Shown in pieces: positions 12,221 through 22,600 of a DNA stretch of 64,000 bases. The notes beneath the pieces are model-generated. The model made no database searches, was not told where the DNA came from, and was given only the letters and a program-made list of their open reading frames with translations. Origin of the DNA: Penicillus capitatus (lineage: Eukaryota > Chlorophyta); assembly GCA_965649825.1 (NCBI GenBank), contig OZ287694.1, positions 1,550,001 through 1,614,000 on the forward strand. Reading direction: 5' to 3'. How positions within the stretch are numbered: position 1 is the stretch's first letter; each line of letters starts with the position of its first letter. The position numbers and the translations under genes are program-made.

Positions 12221-13111
12221 TCATTTTTGCTCGACACAGGTATACTGTCTGTCCAGTTTCGTGCTGCGACACAGAGGGCACTTCCATTTGAGGTATCGCT
12301 CTGCGGTCTTGGCATCCAAGTTCACGCACTCTCCACAAAACCATCTCTTGCAGTAGTCACAGTATATCCAGAACGTCCCTTGCCTAAAGACGACGCATCT
12401 CGCACTTTGTGTTGTGTTGGAGAGATGTGACTTGTAATGCTTATTGCAGAGGGGACAGGGATCGCCGTCGCCATCCTGCCACTCATCTTCTTCTCCCTGA
12501 CCTGGTGACGGACTGTCCTGAGATTCTTGCCCTTCGAAAGACGGTTCGCCCAGACGATTGTTAATGTCCTGACTGGAGGTCACTATCTCGAGCAAGGGTG
12601 TCTCCCTGTTCATCATGGTAAAGAGTTGCTCCCTGCATTTGATGTGACGTTTGGCGGAGGGAGCCGAGAGTGACAGACCGTTGCTTATGAGTCAGGCAGA
12701 AGGAGCGGAACAGGGCGACACTTAACAACCAACTCTCCGCATGGACACACACAAACGCCAACCAGGACAGCTTCTGAACAGCTTCCTGCCTTAGCTCTCT
12801 GTTATGCACGACGACGCATCTTACGTCGAGGCTGTCACGCGGACAGTTAATTCCGTTGCACGGCTCGGGGATAACAGGTGGGACTTCATAGGAGGGTGGA
12901 CCCACGTGCCAGGTTCCATCTGGATTCCCGAACAGACAGAGTCCTTCTCGATGAGGCGCACAACTGGCAAATAATTCGTCCACTCTACAGAACGCACAGT
13001 CGTGGCGAGAGGGATGGAATGGAAGGAAGACTCTGTCGTCAGGGCGCGGAGAATGGCGCCGCGTCGAGTGGACCACTCGTCGAAGATGTCGGAGACGGAG
13101 CGATCCACCAT
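12221..13111 (-). CDS. Alfin-like (AL) PHD-finger protein
   Basis: A probable histone H3K4me3 reader of the Alfin-like family. It starts at the ATG at 13111 (MVDRSVSDIFDEWSTRRG). Splicing short introns gives the AL N-terminal domain: ILRALTTE joined to VDELFASCAPHREGLCLFG, GTWHVGPPSYEVPPVIPEP, GINCPRDSLD, LAFVCVHAESWLLSVALF, and REQLFTMMNRETPLLEIVTS. After a variable acidic linker comes the C-terminal PHD: CPLCNKHYKQGTFWIYCDYC, KRWFCGECV, and YLKWKCPLC. The usual zinc-binding His (WFH) is Cys here (WFC), an altered ligand set. Alfin-like proteins are best known from land plants and green algae, so presence here is informative about lineage. The gene is convergent with SURF6. Confidence 0.88.
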
Positions 13112-13716
13112 TTCTCTGTAGAGACGCGAGCTCAGACGAGAGAATGAGCACAAAATCGATCCGTACGCAAAGATGTACGACAAAGAGGAGACGTCAGCTG
13201 CCAGTTTGCAGGTCGGATCTCAAAGTCTGTCAGCGTCGCTGTCAGATAGAATCTCCCGTCGAGGAAGGGACAGACATCTGCGCTAGGTGTGACAAGGAAG
13301 AGTGAGATTGCCCGTCGTGGTGAACAGACGCCGGTCGCTGAGTCCAATCACTACACTTATCGCACAAATCTCCATGCATCTTTTAACCGTACAGTTCCTT
13401 GACCTCGAGCACAGAATCTGGCCGACTGTGTGTTTGAATGAAGAGTCAGCAGGAGATTTGTCAACAGATAAGTGTCCTTTCATAGAAGGACGTCACATTC
13501 AATGCAAGCCCGGCAGAAATGCTTCAAAAACCGCAAACTCCTTCACGCGCTCCTGCCAATGCTCGACATCGTTCTCAAGTCAGGATAAGAGTTCATTCAA
13601 TTCCTGGAAGCTCATCGACAACAGACAAAAAAAAGGAAAAATCTGAATCTCCAGCACTTCATCTGACTGCTCTCCGAGAGAACACTTGTTTCTTCAAAGT
13701 GCTGCCGACATCAGTT
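13112..13716. other. Intergenic, no gene recognised
   Basis: About 600 bp between the Alfin-like gene and channel B. Open frames here are short and show no family resemblance. Since both flanking genes are on the minus strand, it should contain the 3' end of nothing on the right and the promoter of the Alfin-like gene on its left side. Confidence 0.45.
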
Positions 13717-16428
13717 CTACTGAATCTGGGATAAAAGGTCGCCTATCTCTTTCATCTGTTTAAGCAGTTCTTTGATTTTTCCTTCAATGATCGAAGTCTG
13801 ATCAAATAGCGACGGCGTCTTTGCCGCTCCTCGCATTGAACCACTTTCTGTCAGTCCTACGGTTGCGCGGATCTCTTGAACTTCTTTCCTAAAACCCTTA
13901 GCCACTTCTTCAATCCTTCCATCCCATACTCTGTTCCTTTTCTTCCGTGTCCCGTCGATTGGAACCAAGTAGTGAAAGTACTTGCACCGATGTCTTGGCT
14001 TCAGGGAGGTCAAACTGTGTATGGAATGACTTGCTTTCTGTACACAATAACGAGGCAAGTTTTTCAGCTTGTTCCAAATCGTCCCTCTGAGACAGAACCG
14101 TGACAGACAGCAACGAAGTGACAGGCACTTGCCTCGACGATTCCTTTTCGATGATGTCGTGCGCGACTGAGACGAAGGCGGCGCTCACGATCTCCGCTCG
14201 ACACATAACCAGCTCTTCCTCCTCCCAATGCTTGATCTTGTCAAAGCTGTCGCTCAGAATGGCGATGAGGAGATTGAGGCAGATGATGGCGCCGACAAAG
14301 AGGAAGATGGTGAAGAGGACAGAGCGCCAAATACCGATGAAACACGTCTCTTTCATGGAGCGGAATTTCTGCTCTCCGACAACAGACAGGCATTCCATCA
14401 AGCCATGGAATAAGGCAAACGAGCGGCGCACCTCCTCCTCGAAGTTTCTGACGCTCGCCTGGAAGAGTATCTTCACCGTGTGGGGGAAATCGAGATCTGT
14501 GTCGTTGTTCTTACACTGATCCTTATGATCATTCAGCATCGAAACGACGGACGAATTCGCGTACGCTGCAGGAGGCGTACCCGATCCAGCTTCGCAGTCG
14601 TTCTTTTGGTTTTCTTTCTGATCGGTGTAGACGAAGATGACCCGGATGGCGAAGGAGAATCCGAACAAAACGGACGCGCCCAGTGCCATGAAAGGTACAA
14701 CAGCTTTGAACGAATCCTTCACCATTGACACAAACGGCCCGGTCCTATCGAAAGGGAGAAGCGCTTCGACGACCTGCGCCACACACAGCAGAGTCACGAG
14801 ATCATCATCTGCAGGATAGACAGACACACCAGAAACCAAACGAAGGCGCACTCGAAGGAGGTGAGGAAGGCGGAGATGTCGTCATGTCTGGGGTGACCAA
14901 GAACGTGACCATAGCTGTCGTTGTTGTCGTCGTTGTGCAGATTGTATGCACCGAGAACGTGGCAAAGGATAGACACCTTGATCAGGATGCTTATAATCCT
15001 AGATTCGCCATTCCTGCATCCTTGCTCTCGATGATAGACGGACGCACTTGATGCGCGAGAATCGGATCAGCAAGGAAAACGATGGCACGGCGCAGGAGGC
15101 TATGATGGTGACGATCGAGATCATTTGTCGAGGATCTGCGTGTCTGTAGTGCTTCTTGATATCATTATCCATTCCATAGAACCAAGCGAAGCACGAAAAC
15201 AGCGCAGCAGTAAACAAGTCCAAGAAGACGAGCAGGACGAAACGGTTGTACAGAGAGTAGAACATCCAGTTGGCGAGTGTGGTCACTGCCTGAGACTTGA
15301 AGATGTCGTGAGGAAGATTGGCCGTCCAGATCCGACGAAGCACGTGGTTCCAGGCATAGTACAGTCTCCGTCTACGATGCGTGATGGGGGCTTTGGAACG
15401 ACAGATTCTGACAGCGTGCTGATCGATGCAGAAGAACTTGGCCGCCACCTCGACTTGAAAATCGGTTGACGCTTTTAGCTCGTCGGCATGCTCCTTGCAT
15501 TCATTTATCCAGAATTCTTTCGCCGTTTCCGAGTCGCTTATTGTAAATTCCTCCAGTTGGTCATCTGTCGTCATGGCGATCGGTCGCCTGCCGTTCTTGT
15601 CGATCAGCGACAGCGGCACCGAGAATCTGGCGTATTCGAAAGCAAAGCTGTCATTCTTGATGTAGTCCTTCATAAGATCGGGAAACTCTTTCATCAACGG
15701 GAAGAGATAGTTGGTAAGAATGCAGCAGGACTCCTCCACTGGCAACCTCTTCTCCGCCACGCAGTCGAGGATGAACTTCGCGACGAGCTCGGCCCCGTTG
15801 TCCATCGCCCAGTCCAGTGTTCGACAACGACCAGTGCCGATGATGACAAACTTTTTGGCGCTCTGCGCATGCTCAAGCAACAGCAACGCACTCTCACGAT
15901 GTTTCTGGACAATGGCGTCGCAGAGAAGTGGCGTGCCATTCCTAGTCGTCACCATGTCGACAAGCTCCTCTTCGTACTCAATGATGAAACTGCGCGAACA
16001 CGTTTGGTCGTTAGCCGAAGCGTTCGTGCGTCTGGACTTACTGATTCGTTATTTCTTCGGTCCAGAAGGGAACGTCGATGTCGATTCGATGCGCGCCGAA
16101 ATTGAGGGCATTGTTTTCTTGTCCTGAAAAACAGAAGCGCGTCAGACACCGCGTCCAGAAAGGAACGTGTCCGCCTCGACAAGTCCGTCCATGATCGATC
16201 GCCTACCTGTATGTTCGTTCGGATTTGGTCCAACCGAACGCGCGTGTTGTGAACGTAACGGCGTTGCGAGGCCGTTGGCATCTTCGGAGTACGGATGCAT
16301 GAACAGGTGGCAGCTCGTCGCTCAGCGAAGTCGCCAGCGAGATTTTGACCACGGTGCTCGATGAGCTTTAGCACGAAGCTGCCTGTATAGCGTTCCTGAC
16401 TAATGAGTGCATCAGCGACAGCCGCCAT
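13717..16428 (-). CDS. TRP-like ion channel, paralog B
   Basis: A complete channel-family gene. The N-terminal exon begins at an ATG at 16428 (MAAVADALISQERYTG). After an intron the helical ankyrin-like region follows (LLCDAIVQKHRESALLLLEHA, RTLDWAMDNGAELVAKFIL), then the linker FEYARFSVPLSLIDKNGRRP and KEFWINE, S1 (LLVFLDLFTAALFSCFAWFYG) and S2. A further exon carries S3 (SAFLTSFECAFVWFLVCL). The next carries S4-S6: PFDRTGPFVSMV, VLFGFSFAIRVIF, a pore helix with RNFEEEV, and ICLNLLIAILSDSFDKI. The last exon carries KYFHYLVPIDG and a coiled coil ending at the stop at 13717. It lies at the plasma or an internal membrane; the stimulus is unknown. Several introns are inferred from frame changes between conserved blocks. 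Confidence 0.82.
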
Positions 16429-17898
16429 TAATGACAATCGTTACCATCAATCCAGCAACAGATACCCTGCGTCTTGTCAAATCGGTGCGGTACGCTATCA
16501 CAGCTTTCAAACGTGACTGCTCTGAACAGCCAAACGCAGAGAAGCTTACGTCCTGCTTATAATAGAGAAAAGAGAATTCAGAAACAGTTGTCAAATGGGA
16601 ACCTTGCTTCGTAGTGCCTCAAATCTAAAGTATAAAAGGCTCGTTAGTAAATCTGTCATACAGGCGTGAACCTCTAAAGAAGCCGTCGTTGAGGCAAGCT
16701 GCCTGTGAGTGGATGGAATCTCTCTGATAGTGCGTACACGATCATTCGAGGACGTCGACATCTGATGCACAGATACTCAATGCGTGTACTTAAATGATCT
16801 TACCTTTCTGCGTGTGCCTATTATCGATCAAAGTTCCTCGCGAGTGAAACCAATCGCACTCATAAACGCCGTCGTAGCAAAGGCGAACGCTTTGTCTGTG
16901 ACGTCGGTTAACGCGATTGCATTTTGAGTCTTCGTTGCGAACTATCTACTAAAGCAGGTCGCTTCCATCTGTCCCGTCATCGCGTCTGCGCCAGCGCAAA
17001 CGATGCGATGCCGAAGTCGATGGTTCTCGCTGCTTTCAGTCGTGACCTCCATCTTCGGGTGACGGATCCCGCAACCGCCGCCTGTTTCTGTCGGTGAGCC
17101 ATAACAGCTTCTCGTCCTGTCCATTCTATCCTCGCAGAAACAAGAGTATAACCGCCCACAATGTTGATAGCAGATGTGACGTGTTTCAGTCAGTACGCCT
17201 GACACGACGTAGAGCTGGAACCAGAAGCCGCCAGACGCAGAATCACGCGACTTCCTTGCGCCCACCAGTCAACATCGCTATCCATACTCACTTAGAGTCC
17301 TCGTTTCTCACAAGTCCGAATCGCTGACGTCGGGTTGACCGACTCGATCTTGACAACAGCAATCCACTGGTTCAGCCGCTTATCGTCGCGTGACGTGACG
17401 TCGTGACCCGTCGACACCACACTCTTCAATCTCTTCTCACCTCCAGCGCCTTCTCAGTTCCGAGTAAAGCGCAGCAACCGACATCCTACATCGGCGTCGG
17501 GTGGACGGGTACAGTCGAGAAAGAGTGATTGAGTGGCAATGAAACAAACAGCACGGCGGACGCAGTCAGTGTATGTAGCATACGTTCGCTGTGACCCTGT
17601 TGTCGAATAAAGAACTCAAACGGGAAAAGAGGAACGACTGCAGCTGTCCTGACGCCTATCGTATGGAGCGAAGCCACAGCAAAAGACTTCAGAAGACGGT
17701 GAGCCACAGCGACCACTGCGTCGCGCTTCTTTCCGTTTCTGCGTGTATCTTTCGCAAGATAGAGGCGACGGTATTTCGACAGAACAAACGGCAGTCCTCT
17801 TCAAAAAAGTAACAACTTGTCGCGCTGTTGACATTCGTGTAGGTTTTGTAAAGACAGACTGAACAATCTCTGCGCAACGCAGACAACAGCGACAAAAG
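16429..17898. other. Intergenic, no gene recognised
   Basis: About 1.5 kb between the start of channel B and the 3' end of the transporter gene. No open frame resembles a known domain. A TATAAAAGG string occurs at about 16,630 on the plus strand, but no plus-strand gene follows it. I see no repeats or transposon signatures. Confidence 0.45.
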
Positions 17899-19353
17899 CT
17901 AATCCTCAGGATGAGAAGCATGCAGCTGACGGTATCCTTGACGGTTCTTGCTCCTGCCTTCTTCCAGAAGAGGATCTTTCATGATCATCATGATCAGAGC
18001 CGTGACGAGAAACAATCCTCCGAATACTGAAATAGAAATGCCAGAGCCGAGACTGTCCATAGCTTTGCCAAAAATCATAGGAAACACAATGGCGCCAATC
18101 GTCGTGACGGCGTTGTACATAGAAGCGGCAACGGAATGGATCGATATTTCGCATGAAGACATGACAAGGCCGATGATAAATGGAAAGATAAGATACCCAG
18201 CCGTCACAGCACTGGTTAACAGTAAGAATCTCAGAATAGCAGATGTGTACTGTGCCCAGATCCAAGAGATCGTCAAGAGTCCGCCGACAGTCGAAACGAT
18301 GGCGGCGACTCGCGTTCGATTGCGTATGACAAAGCGTCGCATCAGTAAGCATAGAATTCCCGAAACGAGAAAAGGGATGGCAGTAAGGAGAATGGCCATT
18401 GCTGCGTTGGCATGCTTGGAACCGCATGTCTTGGAGTCATCGTCATCGTCTTCTCCGTAGACGATGTCTTGAATAATCAGCGTCGCCCAGAACATGAGGA
18501 CGCTGTTGACACCGAAGGTAACCAAACCACAGAGCGTAAACATCCGCCAGGATCCATTCGTAACAACGCGCTTCATTTCCTCCCAGAACGGCAGATCGCC
18601 CTCGCTGTCGTGCTTCCCTCGGTTCACAGCAATCCACTCCTTCTCCTCAGCTTCCAAAAATGAAGCCGTCTCGGGAGTTGCTGGCAAAAATAAGTAAAGG
18701 ACGACTGCGTACAGCATGGGCATGATGCCCTCGACGACAAAGAGCAAACGCCATCCCTTAACGTGGACAGAAGGTCCGAGGCTCAGCAGACCTGCAGAGA
18801 GAGGGGACGAAAGGGGAATTGAAAAGGAAACGGCCGAGATGATAACACTGCACGCGTCGGTAACGTGGTCTGGTGGGTAAAACATAGGGATAATGTACCA
18901 GATCGCTGGAAATGTGCCTCCTTCGGCAAATCCCAAAAGAAAGCGAAGAACGTAGAAATGCGCCCTGTTCTGGATGAACCCAAGGGCTGCAGCGACGCAG
19001 CCCCACGCAAAAAGGAGAAAAGAAATCCATGACGGCGCACCGAATCGTTTGAGCATGATGTTACCAGCCACTTGCGACAGCAGGTAGCCGACATAGAATA
19101 GACTGACCCCTTTGCCGTAGTCTTCGTGGGTCAGGTTTAGTTCTTGGCAGAGATCGTTGGCGGCGTAGCCGATGTTGCTGCGATCGACAAACGACAGGAA
19201 GGTGACGCCGGCAAGGAGAAGCAGAAAACGGCGGTCCAGTTTCCGAATCGTCGAACGCGCGACGTCCTCTGCGAGAGGAATGTATGCCGCTTGTGACCTC
19301 GTCGACGACTGCATCGGCGAGAACGTTGATACAAACAAGATGGCAGATCGCAT
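17899..19353 (-). CDS. Major facilitator transporter, anion:cation symporter (ACS)-like
   Basis: A single uninterrupted frame of 484 residues with 12 predicted membrane helices, a length typical of MFS. ACS-family landmarks include LDRRFLLLLAGVTFLSFVDR with SNIGYA at helix 1, a YVGYLLSQVAGN helix 2, RFLLGFAEGGTFPAIWYI at helix 4, and a charged central loop. This family moves organic anions such as carboxylates, nicotinate or allantoate with protons or sodium; the substrate cannot be assigned. An acidic run (EDDDDD) sits in the loop after helix 7. It starts with the ATG at 19353; another ATG 13 codons in is possible. It is the only long gene here without introns, which fits recent acquisition or retroposition but proves neither. 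Confidence 0.85.
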   Translation of the reverse strand: MRSAILFVSTFSPMQSSTRSQAAYIPLAEDVARSTIRKLDRRFLLLLAGVTFLSFVDRSNIGYAANDLCQELNLTHEDYGKGVSLFYVGYLLSQVAGNIMLKRFGAPSWISFLLFAWGCVAAALGFIQNRAHFYVLRFLLGFAEGGTFPAIWYIIPMFYPPDHVTDACSVIISAVSFSIPLSSPLSAGLLSLGPSVHVKGWRLLFVVEGIMPMLYAVVLYLFLPATPETASFLEAEEKEWIAVNRGKHDSEGDLPFWEEMKRVVTNGSWRMFTLCGLVTFGVNSVLMFWATLIIQDIVYGEDDDDDSKTCGSKHANAAMAILLTAIPFLVSGILCLLMRRFVIRNRTRVAAIVSTVGGLLTISWIWAQYTSAILRFLLLTSAVTAGYLIFPFIIGLVMSSCEISIHSVAASMYNAVTTIGAIVFPMIFGKAMDSLGSGISISVFGGLFLVTALIMMIMKDPLLEEGRSKNRQGYRQLHASHPED

Positions 19354-19698
19354 TAGAATCTTGACGTGTCGGCGACGTCATCCGTGTTCAGTATCCGATT
19401 CTGTTCGTCTGTGGCTGTCAACGCGGCGTGATCACGTCCCATCCTTCAACGTCTTGTCGATTTCTTCTCTCGTCTTACGCCACGTCACATCCGTCACAGG
19501 AAAGGACACGTCATTATGTCAGTCGTGTCAGACAGGTTACACAGCGATGTAATAGAAGGTTCACATTGAAGGAAGGTATGTGGGAAGCAGAAGCGACAAG
19601 GGGGTCTTGCACCAGAAGACATAAATAAATCGATCAGTCGAAGGGGGACAGATATTTCTCGAAGACATGACGTCCAGCAGTGACGGATACGGTTTCTG
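19354..19698. other. Intergenic, nothing recognised
   Basis: About 345 bp between the transporter start and the 3' end of channel C. It presumably holds the transporter promoter. No motif stands out. Confidence 0.4.
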
Positions 19699-22600
19699 TC
19701 AGCGCTCTTGACTGAACCGTTGGGGCATCTTTTCAAGCGTGTCACGGAGTTTCGCCATCGAGTGGTCGTTCTGATTCGGTTTCTCCTTAAGGACGGTGAT
19801 TTCCTTTCGCATTTCTCGAACCTCTGTCTCCATCGCCTGCCATCTGTTCGCCGACTGCTGTTCGTTTTTCCGCAGCTCCGATCGAACCATTCTCACCAGT
19901 TCGAGGATCTTGCCGTGCCACGTGGCAGTTCTGTCGGCGTCGATGGACTCGGCCGGGACGAGAAAATGAAAGCAACGCTGAAGTGGCTGGACAGTTATTC
20001 CCGACACGTGGCGCATGCAACCGGGACCGCGAGCAGGAAGATCGGAATCCCTGGCGGCCAGCATCCACCTCATACTTCTCTTTCTGCGACAACAGCAGGG
20101 ACTCTTCAGTGTGTGCATATCAATAGGAGTGCTTGCGTCACATGATCTTTCCGGGAATGCCGTTCCATCCGTATCCGATGGCGACAAGCTTGGCTCGGCA
20201 CTTGATGAGCTCCGCGTCTTCCGTGAGCTTCACCCTGTCGTACGTGTCGCCCAAGATGGAGATGAGCAGACTCAGCATGACGATATTGGCCACGACGAGA
20301 TAACTGTCAAACAGCAACGATCGACAGACGCCCAGAATGTGGCCCGTCGTCCGGAACGGCTAAACAACGACACGACGTTGGACACCAGAAGCACACTTGT
20401 TGACTTGCCTCGGAATCGAATTCCCCCAGGGCTGCGTAGAACAACGTTTCGAAGGATCGCAGCGGCGTGCTGAAGTGTCCGTAGTCTTCGACTTCAAAGA
20501 CGTCGGCGAACATGATGAGAAACGAGAATCCGAATCCGACGACGACCAGCACATGCAGAATGGCGAACGCCATGATGTCGCGAAAGACATATCGGATCAT
20601 AGAGACCAATGGTCCCGTCGCGCTCAGCGGCTGCAAATAGAACAGGATCTGGAAAACAGCGCCACAGTGACAGAGCAAACAATGGCGGCGAAACTCACAC
20701 AGCTCCAGAAGGACATGCATTCCACGGCCGCGATGACGGCCGACGCCTCGATCCGGGGGTGTTCTCCCGTAAAGATGAGGTATAACAGGATCGCTGGAAC
20801 GGTGAACAAGGAGACAATCCTTAGAGCACGCAAGGAGGGATCACTGTGCGAACCATCGACGACAGGGGCACGACCTTATCGGAGGGATGATGCCGAACAC
20901 GGTGAGATAGATGACGAGGAAGACGGCGATGGCGGCGGTCAACCGGATGAACGGACGCTCCTTGACCAAAAAGCAGCCGTCACTGTCGCACGTGCCCTCG
21001 ACGACTGTCTTCAAGATCTCCGCGTTGGCGAGACAGACTGAGAACGACACGGCTGCGATGACATGCAGCACGGCGCTGATCAGGAATCCCTTTCTCAACG
21101 AGGTCTGCCAACGCCACTGAACCAACGCTCTTACAAAGGTGGCACTGAAGATGTTGACCGGCACGGTGTCGCGGTTGAGACGCTCGATAAAGTTTCCGTT
21201 CCCCTGGTAGACCATCTCTTCCAGGCACACGAACTTGGAGACGGCCATGGCGTGCACTTCGGATTCCCTCTTCTCTAACTCCTCCTTGAAGGATTTCTCG
21301 TTGTCTGTCCAGAGGGCTCTGGTCTCTTCGCTGTTCGACGCCGTCCAGTTGGACATCGGTGCCGTGACCATAGCCATCGGCCTCTCTTCCCAGTTCTTCA
21401 GAAGACTGAGCGGGACAGGGAACCGGCCGTATTCGAAACATAGCTTGTCATCGACGAGATAGTCGCTAAGGAGCTTCGGAAAGAGTTCCAGCAACCGGTC
21501 CAGGTGAACAGAAAGGATGCTGGCCATCTCGCTCACCGTGGTGCAACGCCTCGCTAGCGTCTCCATCACGAACTCGACGCTCTCCCTCGACTCCTGGACG
21601 ATGGCCCATCCCAAGAGGTCGCCGCCATTCCAGCAAAGCGACACCGTCACGTCCACTGCCGATGCAAAATCCAACAGCATTCCTGCACAGTCGTGTCGCT
21701 TCCGCATGACGGTATGGTGCAGAAGCGTCTGCTGTCCTCTCGGCTGCGCGAAGAGAGATCGACCAAACTCAGAGATCAGCCTGCCGAAGCGACCCATCTC
21801 TCTTATCTGTCGTACTCGTGTCCTCACCTCTTCGTGATTCCTTCGTCGACTTCGGCACCGATGAGATCGAAGAGAGCAGCATCGGGAACCGAAAGCTGCA
21901 GGTTGAGAAGGACGCGCGTCTGGAGTGCGTGCAGATGTCCGTTCTGGGAAACCCTGTTCCAAGGTGGATACGATGGACGACCGTACCTCCACTCGCCCGG
22001 GCCACAAGGCTCTGACGTCACCGCAAAAGTGTGCTTCTCCCGGTGAGGCCTCTCTAAACCACCAAACCGATGTCGCTTAGAACAATCCGCTCAGACTCAC
22101 GAGAGATGTCGTAGATGACGAGATGGTTCAGTCCGGATTCATTCCTGTTCACCATCGCCCTCGTGTTGTCGCGATTCATCCAGATCACCTGTTCGAAGTT
22201 GGACCCCTGAAGGTGGGCGCAGTTGCGCACGTAGTCCGCGATCATATCTTCCCTTGAGCAATTCAACAGAAAGGACACCAGTCTGCTCCTGGAAGAGTCC
22301 CATCCAGCGCTGAGCCTTTTGGCGTCTTCCGAGAGGTGGATGAATGAGGAATCGATAAAGAATCCCACGAAAAAATCGATGCCGCAGGGATAGTGAAGGC
22401 GGCCTCTGTTGACAATCCGAATCCCGTCGTCCAGGCCAAGGACCAGAAACTCCCAGTCTTCAAACAGGGCAAAGGCTTTGGCGGCGTCCTCCGTTGGCTT
22501 CATCCTTCTGAGAGGGGCCGCCGACCTGGACTCGATCCATTGCGTGACCGGCTCTTCTAGACGTGCAAGGCCGACTCTGGTAATACAGACGCTTCTGTGC

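Noticed and set aside
11287-12315. 342-codon minus-strand frame
   Set aside because: It is the antisense shadow of SURF6; the Leu/Arg/Ser-rich translation is what Lys/Glu codons give in reverse.
14920-14945. GTCGTT-type microsatellite
   Set aside because: Too short and imperfect to call a repeat; it is inside an intron or exon edge of channel B.
16620-16645. TATAAAAGG as promoter of a plus-strand gene
   Set aside because: No plausible plus-strand coding region follows before the minus-strand transporter.
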